A DNA stretch of 64,000 bases from an uncultured Kordiimonas sp. (GTDB lineage: Bacteria > Pseudomonadota > Alphaproteobacteria > Sphingomonadales > Kordiimonadaceae), in contig CANLMI010000002.1 in assembly GCA_947492375.1 (NCBI GenBank), positions 745,529 to 809,528 of the forward strand, read 5' to 3'. The notes beneath the pieces are model-generated. The model saw only the letters and a program-made list of their open reading frames with translations. It was not told where the DNA came from and searched no databases. Shown here piece after piece: positions 19,448 to 29,241 of the stretch (position 1 is the first letter of the stretch; each line of letters begins with the position of its first letter). A program made the translations under genes and the position numbers.

Positions 19448-20269
19448 ATGAACGAAACACGGACATATAATTTTCTAAAGATGCATGGCCTCGGTAATGA
19501 CTTTGTCATTTTCGATACCCGTACGCACGATCTTCATTTATCAGATGATCAAGTGCGCATGATCGCCAATCGCAAACGCGGTGTCGGTTTTGACCAACTT
19601 ATTTTGCTTCGCCAAAGTGAGCAAGCTGATGTGTTTATGGAAATCAGAAATGCTGATGGCTCACGAGTTGAAGCATGCGGCAATGCAACGCGCTGTGTTG
19701 GACAAATCATATTAGATGAAAAAGCACTTGATGTAGTCGCCATTGAAACAGATGCAGGGCTTTTAAGTGCAACAGCCTCACCATTTGGGATTTCTGTTAA
19801 CATGGGGCCAGCCAATATAGACTGGCAAGATATACCGCTTGCATCCGCAATGGATACGTTAAATACAGATTTTACGTTGGGTCCACTCACATCACCTGTT
19901 TGTGTTAACATGGGCAATCCACACGCGGTATTTTTCGTTGATCATGTGGCTGACATAGAGCTTGAAGCGTTCGGCCCTCAGATTGAACATCATCCGCTCT
20001 TCCCTGAAAGGGTGAATGTATCAATCGCTTCGGTAAAAGGAACCGAAATTCGCCAACGTGTTTGGGAACGCGGCGTCGGCATCACCGAAGCTTGTGGAAC
20101 AGGGGCCTGCGCTGGTGCAGTAGCAGCGATGCGCCGTGGATTAGTCAAAAGCCGTACCGCCACTGTCACACTTGATGGTGGCCCACTTGAAATTGAGTGG
20201 TTGAGCGATAACACTGTTCAAATGACAGGAAGTGCAACATTAGCCTTCAAAGGTGAAATTGACCTGTGA
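19448..20269 (+). CDS. dapF: Diaminopimelate epimerase
   Basis: This 273-residue PLP-independent racemase converts LL- to meso-diaminopimelate for lysine and peptidoglycan. It opens with FLKMHGLGNDFVIFD. The two catalytic cysteines are Cys77 in EACGNATRC and Cys216 in ACGTGACAGA. NMGNPHAVFFV lies in the middle. Its TGA overlaps the GTG start of mtaB, giving a coupled dapF-mtaB-ftsY unit. Confidence 0.98.
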   Translation: MNETRTYNFLKMHGLGNDFVIFDTRTHDLHLSDDQVRMIANRKRGVGFDQLILLRQSEQADVFMEIRNADGSRVEACGNATRCVGQIILDEKALDVVAIETDAGLLSATASPFGISVNMGPANIDWQDIPLASAMDTLNTDFTLGPLTSPVCVNMGNPHAVFFVDHVADIELEAFGPQIEHHPLFPERVNVSIASVKGTEIRQRVWERGVGITEACGTGACAGAVAAMRRGLVKSRTATVTLDGGPLEIEWLSDNTVQMTGSATLAFKGEIDL

Positions 20270-21543
20270 GCACCAAACCCGACATCGTGACCTTTGGCTG
20301 CCGCCTGAACGCCTACGAGAGCGAGGTAATGCGCCGCCATGCGGAAGGCGCAGGGCTTGATGATGTCGTAATTTTCAATACATGTAGTGTAACAGCTGAA
20401 GCAGTCAGGCAAGCGCGGCAAAGTATCCGGCGCACTAAACGCGAAAGACCTGATGCCAAAATTATTGTAACGGGCTGTGCAGCACAAATCGACCCCAAAC
20501 AGTTTTCCGAAATGGAGGAAGTATCCTCAATCCTTGGTAATCAGGAAAAACTGGAAGCAAAATCATTTCAGAGCTTGTCACTTGACGGTGCTGAACGCGT
20601 ACAAGTGAATGATATCTTCTCAGTAACTGAAACGGCTGGTCACTTGATTGACGGCTTTGGTGAGCGTGCGCGTGCGTTTGTACAAATCCAGAATGGCTGT
20701 AACCATCGTTGTACTTTCTGTATAATCCCTTATGGCCGTGGTAATAGCCGGTCAGTCCCGATGGGTGAAGTTGTCGAACAGATAAAAAACCTTGTTAATC
20801 GGGGCTATAATGAAGTGGTGTTAACGGGTGTTGATATCACGAGTTACGGTGAAGATTTACCAGGCAATCCAACTCTCGGTGTCTTGGCGCAAAAAATCCT
20901 GAAATTGGTCCCCGACCTACCCCGCTTGCGAATTTCATCGATAGACAGCATCGAAGTAGATGAACCGCTGTATGATGCAATCATCGGGGACAAGCGTGTT
21001 ATGCCACATCTACACTTATCCCTGCAAGCCGGTGACAACATGATCCTGAAAAGGATGAAACGCAGACACATGCGCGAAGATGCAATTGAGTTTGCTACTC
21101 GGGTAAAAAAAGCACGCCCCGAAATGGTTTATGGTGCCGATATTATCGCAGGCTTCCCCACAGAAACAGATGCCATGTTCGAAAACAGCTTACGGCTTGT
21201 AAAAGAATGCGACCTGACTTGGCTTCATGTTTTCCCATATTCTGAACGCGAAGGCACGCCAGCTGCAAAAATGCCGCCTGTTGCCAAAGCCATTCGAAAA
21301 GAACGCGCACAGACACTTCGTAAACTTGGCGAAGAACAAGTGTTAAAATTAATGTCGTCCAAAATCGGTAAAAGCGCCAATATTCTAGTTGAACGCGCTG
21401 TGGATGGTATCGCAACCGGTCACAGCGAACAATTTATTCCAGTAAAGTTATTTGGCAATTTCAAAGCTGGTGAAATTGTTCATGCAACGCTTAACGCTAT
21501 AGATGAACAGGTTATGACTGCTAGCCCTACAAGCAAAAGATAG
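20266..21543 (+). CDS. mtaB: tRNA t6A37 methylthiotransferase
   Basis: This 425-residue radical SAM enzyme converts t6A37 to ms2t6A37 in tRNAs that read ANN codons. The N-terminal UPF0004 domain has cluster cysteines 12, 40 and 71. The radical SAM motif is CNHRCTFC (Cys145, 149, 152), followed by IPYGRGNSRS. The C-terminal part fits a TRAM-like domain. The start is GTG at 20266, overlapping the dapF stop as GTGA. This gene order recurs across alphaproteobacteria. Confidence 0.94.
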   Translation: MSTKPDIVTFGCRLNAYESEVMRRHAEGAGLDDVVIFNTCSVTAEAVRQARQSIRRTKRERPDAKIIVTGCAAQIDPKQFSEMEEVSSILGNQEKLEAKSFQSLSLDGAERVQVNDIFSVTETAGHLIDGFGERARAFVQIQNGCNHRCTFCIIPYGRGNSRSVPMGEVVEQIKNLVNRGYNEVVLTGVDITSYGEDLPGNPTLGVLAQKILKLVPDLPRLRISSIDSIEVDEPLYDAIIGDKRVMPHLHLSLQAGDNMILKRMKRRHMREDAIEFATRVKKARPEMVYGADIIAGFPTETDAMFENSLRLVKECDLTWLHVFPYSEREGTPAAKMPPVAKAIRKERAQTLRKLGEEQVLKLMSSKIGKSANILVERAVDGIATGHSEQFIPVKLFGNFKAGEIVHATLNAIDEQVMTASPTSKR

Positions 21544-21556
21544 ATAAAGATATTTT

Positions 21557-22495
21557 ATGAGCGAAACGGAAGAAAAAAAAGGTTGGTTTAAACGCCTGAC
21601 AGCAGGATTAAAGAAATCGTCAACCGCAATTTCAAGCGGCGTCACAGGTATTTTCACCAAACGCAAGCTGGATGATGAAACACTTGAAGAGCTGGAAGAC
21701 CTGCTCATCACCACGGATCTCGGCGTCAGTGTTGCTGCAAAATTAACCGAAACACTCGCAAAAGACCGCTATGATAAAGAAATCTCAGATGAAGAAGTCA
21801 AACAGGTTCTAGCTGAAGAGGTTACAAAGATACTAGCCCCCGTGGCAAAACCGCTTGTACCCAACCCTGGAAATCGCCCCCATATCATTTTGATGGCCGG
21901 GGTTAACGGTGCAGGTAAAACGACCACAATCGGAAAACTTGCTAAAAAATTCCGCGATGAAGGTAAATCAGTCATGATGGCTGCGGGCGATACGTTCCGT
22001 GCCGCTGCTGTCGAACAGCTTCAGGTTTGGGGAGAGCGGGTTAATGTACCAGTCATCACCAAAGAACTTGGAACAGATGCCGCAGCCCTTGCCTTTGAAG
22101 CAGTTGACCGTGCGGTTCGTGACAATATTGACGTGCTTTTAATTGATACCGCAGGAAGGTTACAAAACCGAAACGAATTGATGGATGAACTTGCCAAGGT
22201 TGTTCGGGTGATCGGAAAAAAAGTGCCCGATGCCCCTCATGACACTGTCATCGTTTTAGACGCTACCACGGGCCAGAACGCTGTTCATCAGGTCGAAGTA
22301 TTTCAAAAAATTGCCAATATTTCAGGCATTGTAATGACAAAGCTTGACGGGTCAGCCCGCGGCGGTGTTCTTGTAGCCTGCGCCGAAAAATTTGGCCTGC
22401 CTGTCCATGCAATTGGTGTTGGTGAGAGCATCGAAGACTTACAACCTTTTAACGCTGATGAATTTGCAAGAGCACTTGTAGGGTTGATAGACTAA
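21557..22495 (+). CDS. ftsY: Signal recognition particle receptor FtsY
   Basis: This 312-residue membrane-associated GTPase receives the Ffh-ribosome complex. The NG domain has P-loop GVNGAGKTTT (115-124), DTFRAAAVEQLQ, DTAGR and TKLDGSARGG. The N-terminal acidic region seen in enterobacterial FtsY is reduced to about 40 mostly charged residues. It follows mtaB by 13 bases. Confidence 0.97.
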   Translation: MSETEEKKGWFKRLTAGLKKSSTAISSGVTGIFTKRKLDDETLEELEDLLITTDLGVSVAAKLTETLAKDRYDKEISDEEVKQVLAEEVTKILAPVAKPLVPNPGNRPHIILMAGVNGAGKTTTIGKLAKKFRDEGKSVMMAAGDTFRAAAVEQLQVWGERVNVPVITKELGTDAAALAFEAVDRAVRDNIDVLLIDTAGRLQNRNELMDELAKVVRVIGKKVPDAPHDTVIVLDATTGQNAVHQVEVFQKIANISGIVMTKLDGSARGGVLVACAEKFGLPVHAIGVGESIEDLQPFNADEFARALVGLID

Positions 22496-22507
22496 TATAT
22501 TACACAA

Positions 22508-22532
22508 AATCTACTGAACTAGTCAGTAGATT
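22508..22532. terminator. Possible terminator between convergent ftsY and creD
   Basis: A perfect 10-bp inverted repeat with a 5-base loop overlaps the creD stop codon. On the minus strand a short TTTT follows. There is no T run on the plus strand. It is a weak candidate. Confidence 0.4.
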
Positions 22533-23856
22533 GCCCTGCTCCATTATACCAATCAACATTACGCGTTAAATACATCACGCTTGCAAGAGCAATGAACAAC
22601 AAGCTTGTACCGCTTATGAGTGCCATATCTTCCATATGTAGCACAGCGCACAAAAAGCCAAACATCGCAGACTGACTAATACAAACACCAATAGTCCATT
22701 TCTTTGACATCGTAATAACCCACGCATAAGCCGTTACAAGCCCAACGACCAAACTAGCTGCAATCATATAAGAAAACATAAATGCGATATGTTCCGCTAA
22801 AGACAGTAAAACAAGGAAAAACATACACAGGGCAAACCCTGTCAAAGCATATTGTATTGGGTGTATAGGCTTTTTGCTGATTATTTCGAAGATATACAGA
22901 ACGCTAAATGTAAGTATGATAAATAATGCGCCGTATTTGATACTGCGATCAGCTAATTTATGAATATTAACCGTATCAACAAAGTTAACCGTTATGCTGT
23001 CACTGGATAACAAACCATCTTCTGTTTTCAAAACCGTGTTCAATCCGAGTGCCAAACCTAACAGTTCCCATTTCGCTTTAAATCCTGTCTCGGATACTGT
23101 CCGCTCCAGCGGTGAAAAACGCCCCAAAAACCCGGGAGATGGCCATGAGGATTTTAAGTTAACCGTTGTTTTAGACCCGATAGGTAGCAGACTGAGGTCC
23201 TTACTGCCCCTTAATGAAAACTGAGCTGTTAGTTGAATATTTCTGGCACCATCGATAGCCCCCAGTTTAGCATGAACACCTTGCTTGGTTCGCCGTAATG
23301 TTGTCCCGGGTTTTACGGTCAATGGAGTATTATCCATTTTAAGCATAATATCACCCTGCAAACCTTTAAGATCAGCAAGGGTAAGTGCCGTAATCGCATT
23401 ACCCCAGTCTATATTATCTGGATTTATACCATCAAATGCATCGGCTAAACTAAAGTCTGCATTAATTGAAATAGCCGCCGTGTACACTTTTGTATCAAAT
23501 ATACCAATTGAACGATTTTCTACTTCTATCATTCCATCATAGTTTAAAGTTTCAGGCAGGAGTATTTGGTGACTCGTTTCAAACGCAGTCTCGCCAGACC
23601 TCACCGTCTGCTTAGTGTACCGATAAGGAATAACTAAAAAAGGACCAGTTATTTTTTGGCTATAGCCCCATGCCTCGGCTACACTATGCCCAGCTTCGGC
23701 CGACCTGTTACTGCGTTCATTCACCAAGTCACTAATCATAAAAAGGGGAATCTATAACAACAAGAGTAAGGCTCCAACAATGATTGCTTTGACGCCGTAA
23801 CCATTAACAAATCGCCGATAATAGTGATTAAAGGTTTCATACTTTTCTTCTTGCAT
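22519..23856 (-). pseudogene. creD: creD inner-membrane protein gene interrupted by an in-frame TAG
   Basis: The CreD family is an inner-membrane protein with a large periplasmic loop and four to five C-terminal membrane segments, linked in enterobacteria to envelope stress. Residues after the break (ATG at 23739) match CreD from NERSNRSAEAGHSVAEAWG onward, including QKITGPFLVIPY. The N-terminal membrane segment lies upstream in the same frame: ATG at 23856 with GGGAG upstream, then YGVKAIIVGALLLLL, an amber codon at 23752-23754 (codon 35), then IPLFMISDLV. So the stop cuts the first membrane helix and the rest is intact. An internal restart at 23739 lacks a ribosome site and would miss the helix. 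Confidence 0.8.
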
Positions 23857-23968
23857 TGACATTTCTCCCACTTAAGGAAAGAAATTAAGCCGATTACTAA
23901 TGGCTAAAACATGCCCGAAATATGAACTATTGAAGCATAACTTTGATAATATAAGGCAACTTTCAGAT

Positions 23969-25378
23969 TTACGGATATCCCGCCAATTCCACAATTCTAT
24001 CCCAAGTCGCCATCACATCATCACGTGTTGTATTCATCTGCCCGACTTGAAACCGGATAACAGAGCGACCCTTCACAACCGTGCGTGTGAGATAAGTAAA
24101 GCCATCATCATTAACTTTAGTAAGCAATGCCTCAGTTGCTTGATCACCCTCTATCTCACTGTTTCCTGATTTTCTAAAAGTCAAAAGCGAAAGATTTGGC
24201 TTTGTTACCAGTTCAAAACCATCAGTCATAAATATCTTTTCTGCAAGATCCTCGGCTATTTCCACATGCTGCCGAAACATGGACTGCAACCCCTCAACCC
24301 CATAGGAACGAATAACAAACCATAGCTTCAATGCCCGCATACGCCGCCCCAATTGAATGCCCCAATCCCTATAGTCTGTAACATTATTTCCCTCGCGGGT
24401 TTTTAAATATTCCGGCAGGATCGTAAGCGTACGCTTTAATGTGTCAGCGTCTTTTACAAAGTGTGCTGTACAATCAAAATTTACCCCCATCCATTTATGC
24501 GGATTGAAAGCGTAACTGTCTGCACTTTCAATTCCCCGCATTAAATACCGATATTCAGGGCATACCATCGCGCTCCCCGCCCACGCGGCATCCACATGGA
24601 AATACATATTATTGCTGCGGGCGATAACACCAAGCGGCTCGAGAGGGTCTGAGGCGCCGACGCCTGTTGTACCAACTGTTGCAACTAACATTGCTGGTTC
24701 AATACCCTTTTTTCTATCGTCATCAATCATCGATATCAACGCGGAAGGCTTCATGGCGAAATCATCATCAGTCGGCACAAGCCTAATCGACGCCCTACCA
24801 AGCCCTGCCATTTTAACGGCCTTTTCAACCGATGAATGTGCTTCTGCTGACGTATAAAAAGCCAAGGCCTTCTGGTCTTTTAGGCCAGTTTCATTACCCA
24901 GCCAGTTTGTCGCTCGTTCCCGCGCAGCAAGAACCGAACAAAAAACAGCAGACGATGCAGTATCCTGAATAACACCCGACCAATTCTGAGACAGAGCCAT
25001 GAGCCCCTTCAACCAATCCATCATAGCTTCTTCCAGCTCTGTCGCGGCAGGGCTAGTTTCCCAAAGCATTGCGTTTGTTCCCATAATAGATGTCAGCATT
25101 TCCGCCAGTACAGACGGCGGGGAAACATTGGCAGGAAAATAAGCAAAGAAACGCGGGTGTTGCCAGTGCGTCATACCTGGCAAAATAATATCCTTAAAAT
25201 CATCAAAAAGCGCCTCAAACTCTTCAGCATCAACAGGTGCATTTAACGGTATCTTATCCCGCACGTAACCGGGTTTGACCTGAGAGCGGACAGGCATAGA
25301 CTTTACATCGTCAAAATAATAATCTGCCATCCAATCCACGAGAGCATGGGCATTTTTTTTAAAGATATCCTTGTTCAT
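23969..25378 (-). CDS. Group II PLP-dependent decarboxylase (aromatic-L-amino-acid decarboxylase-like)
   Basis: This 469-residue decarboxylase matches the DDC/tyrosine/tryptophan decarboxylase group. It has the opening DWMADYYFDDV and the substrate segment THWQHPRFFAYFPAN. HVDAAWAGSAM is the PLP ring site, and the PLP lysine is about Lys295 in NPHKWMGVNFDC. GHQ-type segments of glutamate decarboxylases are absent. The substrate is probably an aromatic amino acid; the exact one is unknown. It lies alone, downstream of broken creD with a gap of 112 bases. Confidence 0.9.
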   Translation of the reverse strand: MNKDIFKKNAHALVDWMADYYFDDVKSMPVRSQVKPGYVRDKIPLNAPVDAEEFEALFDDFKDIILPGMTHWQHPRFFAYFPANVSPPSVLAEMLTSIMGTNAMLWETSPAATELEEAMMDWLKGLMALSQNWSGVIQDTASSAVFCSVLAARERATNWLGNETGLKDQKALAFYTSAEAHSSVEKAVKMAGLGRASIRLVPTDDDFAMKPSALISMIDDDRKKGIEPAMLVATVGTTGVGASDPLEPLGVIARSNNMYFHVDAAWAGSAMVCPEYRYLMRGIESADSYAFNPHKWMGVNFDCTAHFVKDADTLKRTLTILPEYLKTREGNNVTDYRDWGIQLGRRMRALKLWFVIRSYGVEGLQSMFRQHVEIAEDLAEKIFMTDGFELVTKPNLSLLTFRKSGNSEIEGDQATEALLTKVNDDGFTYLTRTVVKGRSVIRFQVGQMNTTRDDVMATWDRIVELAGYP

Positions 25379-25495
25379 TTCTCGCTACCCTCTAAACAAA
25401 TTTTCACCAAATTATATTACACAGTACGTATACTGTCCCATACCGCAACAAAGATTATTGACTGCATCACAGATCACTCTAATAAGATTAGTTTC

Positions 25496-26245
25496 ATGGA
25501 AATATCAACCGATACATTGGCAATTATTGCATTTACCTTTCTGATTGCCGGCACGATCAAAGGCTTAATCGGTATCGGCCTACCAACGATTGCTATTAGC
25601 TTACTATCATTAATGATCGATGCGCGTTTAGCCATTACCTTAACAATTATACCAATGTTCGTCTCCAATGTATGGCAGGTTTTCAGAGGTGGAAAAATAC
25701 AGGAAACATTCAAAAGATACTGGATTTTTTCTACAATTTTAATTGTATCAATTCTAACGACAGCTCTTTTTAGCAGAGCAATACCATCAAATATCATTCT
25801 CATAATATTGGGGGCAGTGGTGACAATATATGCCATTCTAAGCTTATTGAAATGGACACCACATATTGCGGGTGAATATGATGCACACGCGCAGGCCGGT
25901 TCCGGGTTAGCAGCTGGCCTTCTAGGTGGTTTTACTGCCATTTGGGCACCACCACTCATCATCTATCTGACGGCGCGACAAATCCCGAAGGACGAGTTTA
26001 TCAGAGCAACCGGTATGTTAATCACTGTTGGTTCTATACCGTTGTTAATTGAGTATATTCAAAACGGCCTTTTAACATCCAAACTGGCAACAACGAGTGG
26101 CATAATGGTTATGCCTGTCCTCATAGGCTTTATCACTGGCGAATATTTAAGGCGCTATATCTCTACAACAAAATTCCACACCATTGTACTCGGTATTTTT
26201 GCCGTAATGGGTACAAACTTAATATATCGAGGTATAATTTCTTAA
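25496..26245 (+). CDS. TauE/SafE-family membrane transporter
   Basis: The protein has 249 residues and about eight hydrophobic segments. It carries the family pattern FLIAGTIKGLIGIGLPTIAIS at the N-terminus and GLLGGFTAIWAPPLIIYL in the second half, two related glycine-rich repeats. Members export sulfite, sulfoacetate or other organosulfonates; the substrate is unknown. I chose the ATG at 25496 because the family N-terminus begins there; the longer frame adds 50 residues of noncoding character that overlap the decarboxylase start. The stop lies 6 bases from the stop of the convergent hydrolase, within a weak 7-bp inverted repeat (26243-26268). Confidence 0.85.
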   Translation: MEISTDTLAIIAFTFLIAGTIKGLIGIGLPTIAISLLSLMIDARLAITLTIIPMFVSNVWQVFRGGKIQETFKRYWIFSTILIVSILTTALFSRAIPSNIILIILGAVVTIYAILSLLKWTPHIAGEYDAHAQAGSGLAAGLLGGFTAIWAPPLIIYLTARQIPKDEFIRATGMLITVGSIPLLIEYIQNGLLTSKLATTSGIMVMPVLIGFITGEYLRRYISTTKFHTIVLGIFAVMGTNLIYRGIIS

Positions 26246-26251
26246 AGGGTA

Positions 26252-27124
26252 TTATTTCACGCCCTTTAGAAACTCCATCATACGCTTTGTTGACTTTATA
26301 TTGGCTTGTGCATTGGATACTTCTGTTCCACCAATAACAAACTTTTCATCCAGCAAATGCCCAGCGTCTGAATAATTTATATGCTCACATGCCTTTAAAG
26401 CCGCTTGCATGCCTGCGCATACTGAAGCAGCCATTTGGTTTGCGGGCCATATCTCATCCAACCCACCTGACAATAACAAAACAGGCCCAGCGATATTTTC
26501 AACAGGAATTGCTGCCTGCTCTACAGCATGTGTTTGCTCAAGGGATGCAGCGTATAAGTCAACAAGTTTTGTGATATTCACGCCGGATGCAAACGGTACA
26601 TGTGCAATAGGTTTGCCTGCTTCAGTCCAACTCGATGAAGGTGGTTTGCGCCAATCATTTAAAATTCCCGCCCAGGCAACAGAACTCGGTGCAATCCCAA
26701 TCACGCCTTTATACTCATCTGATTTCGACGCAAGTAAAAGTGACAACTCTGCCCCTTTAGACCACCCTACAACAATAACCCCATCGTTTCTGGTATCGCT
26801 TTGATCCATCAACCATTTTTTTGGTGCATGGAAATATTCAAGTGGAATCTTATTCAACTCAGCAGGCAGACCGTTTTCTTTAAAATATGCGAGCGACAAA
26901 ACAGCATGCCCCGATTTTGCCAATTTACCGGCAAGATGTGTTGGCTTGCCACCGCCCGAACCACCAAGCACCAGAATACCATACTTACCTTCAGTCTGTG
27001 CAGGCGTATAATCCGCTATAAAATCACTGGTATCTACTGAATTAGAACCTTCATTAGAGCCTTCCGCCCAAATACTAAAGGTAACAACCGCAATCAAACA
27101 CCCAATCAAGACAGGCTTGAACAT
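26252..27124 (-). CDS. Exported alpha/beta hydrolase with BAAT C-terminal-type domain
   Basis: The 290-residue protein has an N-terminal signal peptide (about 1-24, ending SIWAEG). The fold starts at GILVLGGSGGG (oxyanion-type turn). The nucleophile elbow is VVGWSKGAELS. A late ALLLSGGLDEIWP-like segment (VLLLSGGLDEIWP) carries the acid, and SDAGHLLD the histidine. This pattern matches the acyl-CoA thioesterase/BAAT C-terminal family, but export suggests a periplasmic ester or amide substrate. ATG at 27124 has GAGG upstream; a GTG 5 codons earlier is part of the same region. Confidence 0.82.
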   Translation of the reverse strand: MFKPVLIGCLIAVVTFSIWAEGSNEGSNSVDTSDFIADYTPAQTEGKYGILVLGGSGGGKPTHLAGKLAKSGHAVLSLAYFKENGLPAELNKIPLEYFHAPKKWLMDQSDTRNDGVIVVGWSKGAELSLLLASKSDEYKGVIGIAPSSVAWAGILNDWRKPPSSSWTEAGKPIAHVPFASGVNITKLVDLYAASLEQTHAVEQAAIPVENIAGPVLLLSGGLDEIWPANQMAASVCAGMQAALKACEHINYSDAGHLLDEKFVIGGTEVSNAQANIKSTKRMMEFLKGVK

Positions 27125-27226
27125 GCTCTTTTTCCTCACTGTATTTTATATTTTTTGTTTATTTAGCTCATATGGCACTGATAAAGTGGATTGCAAGCAA
27201 CCTTAATATCTTTTATGTGTTCGCGC

Positions 27227-28600
27227 ATGGATACAGAGAATACACATACATCAACCCACCAATCCTCCAAAGTTGGTTTTGTTTCACTCGGCTGCCCAAA
27301 AGCCCTGGTCGATAGTGAGCGAATTTTAACTCAGCTACGTTCAGAAGGCTATGAAATCTCCCCTGATTATGCCGGCGCAGATGTAGTTGTTGTGAATACC
27401 TGCGGGTTTATTGATAGCGCGAAGGAAGAAAGTCTTGGTGCAATCAAGGAGGCTATGGTTGAAAATGGCAAGGTAATTGTAACTGGCTGTCTCGGCGTTG
27501 AAGAAGATAAAATCCGCGAAGTTGCCCCCGATGTTTTGGCAATTTCAGGACCGCACCAATATGAAACTGTAGTTAATCAAGTCCATGAGCACGCTCCCCA
27601 GCCCCATGACCCTTTTGCGCACCTCGTTCCGCCGGGCGGTCTGAAATTAACACCACGGCATTATGCATACCTGAAGATTTCAGAAGGCTGCAATCACTCA
27701 TGCAAATTCTGTATTATCCCTTCCTTTCGCGGGAAATTGCAATCGAGGCCAGTACGTGCAGTACTCCGTGAGGCTGAAAAGCTGGTTGAGGCAGGAGTGC
27801 AAGAACTTTTAGTTATATCGCAAGATACGTCAGCGTACGGCCTTGACCGAAAACATGCACAAGAACCCTGGAAAGATGGTGAAGTTCGCGCTCATATGAC
27901 CGACCTTGCAAACGCACTTGGTGAAATGGACGTTTGGGTTCGACTGCACTATGTTTACCCTTATCCGCATGTAGATGAAGTGATTGCCTTAATGGCAGAA
28001 GGCAAAATTTTACCATATTTGGATATACCATTTCAGCATGCCTCACCAAAAGTCCTAAAGGCTATGCGCCGCCCAGCCAACGAACACAAGGTATTGGAAC
28101 GTATCCACAAATGGCGCGAGCAAGTGCCCGAAATTGTTATTCGTTCTACCTTCATTGTTGGATTTCCAGGTGAAACCGATGAAGATTTTGACTATCTGCT
28201 TGAATGGCTAGAAGAAGCACAGTTAGACCGTGTTGGATGCTTTAAATACGAGCCTGTTAAAGGGGCTGCAGCCAACGAATTGCCCAATCAGATACCAGAA
28301 GACATTAAGCAAGAACGCTGGGAACGTTTTATGGCAGTTAGTCAGAAGATTTCCGCGAATAAGCTCAAACAGCGCGTTGGTATGGAGATGGCCGTTATAA
28401 TTGACGACGTTACAGATGAAGGTGCCGTTGGGCGCACCTACGCTGACGCCCCTGAAATTGACGGACAAGTCCATTTGAAGGGAGCAACTGAATGTATTCC
28501 CGGTACAATGGTTATGGCGCACATTGACAACAGTGATGACTATGACCTTTACGGCCATGTCATTATTGATAACGAAAATGACGACGATTGGGACTGGTAA
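27227..28600 (+). CDS. rimO: Ribosomal protein S12 methylthiotransferase RimO
   Basis: This 457-residue radical SAM enzyme adds a methylthio group to the conserved aspartate of ribosomal protein S12. The N-terminal cluster cysteines are Cys23 ([18 protein letters not shown]), Cys59 (NTCGF) and Cys88 (GCLG). The radical SAM motif is CNHSCKFC (155, 159, 162). The C-terminal TRAM part ends with [12 protein letters not shown]. Start choice is uncertain: ATG at 27227 gives the usual short N-terminus, while ATG at 27215 or TTG at 27191 are possible, and none has a clear Shine-Dalgarno. Confidence 0.96.
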   Translation: MDTENTHTSTHQSSKVGFVSLGCPKALVDSERILTQLRSEGYEISPDYAGADVVVVNTCGFIDSAKEESLGAIKEAMVENGKVIVTGCLGVEEDKIREVAPDVLAISGPHQYETVVNQVHEHAPQPHDPFAHLVPPGGLKLTPRHYAYLKISEGCNHSCKFCIIPSFRGKLQSRPVRAVLREAEKLVEAGVQELLVISQDTSAYGLDRKHAQEPWKDGEVRAHMTDLANALGEMDVWVRLHYVYPYPHVDEVIALMAEGKILPYLDIPFQHASPKVLKAMRRPANEHKVLERIHKWREQVPEIVIRSTFIVGFPGETDEDFDYLLEWLEEAQLDRVGCFKYEPVKGAAANELPNQIPEDIKQERWERFMAVSQKISANKLKQRVGMEMAVIIDDVTDEGAVGRTYADAPEIDGQVHLKGATECIPGTMVMAHIDNSDDYDLYGHVIIDNENDDDWDW

Positions 28601-28663
28601 ATACATCTGCGGCCTAATAATCTTCCCTCAACAGTATAATATTATAGAAACAGGGGAGACATA

Positions 28664-29200
28664 ATGACATTTTCAATCAGACAATCGACTGAGGAGGAAG
28701 CTCCTCTCTTGGAAAAGTTGATGCATGCTGCAATAGAGCAACTTCAACAAAATTTCCTGTCAAATGATCAAATTAATGCTTCTTATGAATTCATGGGTAT
28801 CGACCATCAACTGATTATTGATGGTACATATTACACTGTCCTTGATCATAACAATATCATTGCAGGCTGCGGAGGATGGAGCAGGCGCGATACTTTATTT
28901 GGTGGCGATCATTCGCCAAACAGAGGCCCACGCCTCCTGAACCCAAAATCAGAGCCAGCTCGTATCCGTGCCATGTATACAAGCCCTGAATATACAAGGT
29001 TGGGGGTTGGAAAACTCATTATCAACCACTGTGAGGCACAAGCAAAAAGCGAAGGCTTTTATTTCTGTACACTGGCATCAACGTTGGCAGGCAAACCGCT
29101 TTATACAAAATGCGGATATAAGCCAATTGAATATTTTAACGCCGCAGCATCAAATGGCACAAAGGTTCCATTGATTAGAATGGAAAAGGCATTGCATTAA
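28664..29200 (+). CDS. GNAT-family N-acetyltransferase
   Basis: The 178-residue protein has the GNAT order: an N-terminal strand FSIRQSTEEEAPLLEKL, a central IIAGCGGWS strand, and the acetyl-CoA loop as ARIRAMYTSPEYTRLGVGKLI (a variant of Q/RxxGxG/A), then YFC..AS..A..LY.KCGYKPIEY. The substrate is unknown. GGGGAG lies before the ATG. It is a single gene after rimO. Confidence 0.87.
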   Translation: MTFSIRQSTEEEAPLLEKLMHAAIEQLQQNFLSNDQINASYEFMGIDHQLIIDGTYYTVLDHNNIIAGCGGWSRRDTLFGGDHSPNRGPRLLNPKSEPARIRAMYTSPEYTRLGVGKLIINHCEAQAKSEGFYFCTLASTLAGKPLYTKCGYKPIEYFNAAASNGTKVPLIRMEKALH

Positions 29201-29241
29201 TATATACTCAGACAACACTTCACCGAAATATACAAATCCAG

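Noticed and set aside
22519-23739. CreD as an intact 406-residue protein starting at 23739
   Set aside because: That start has no ribosome site and removes the N-terminal membrane helix, which is present upstream in frame behind a TAG.
26243-26268. 7-bp inverted repeat between convergent TauE and hydrolase genes
   Set aside because: The stem is short, the loop is 12 bases and it has no T run, so I do not call it a terminator.
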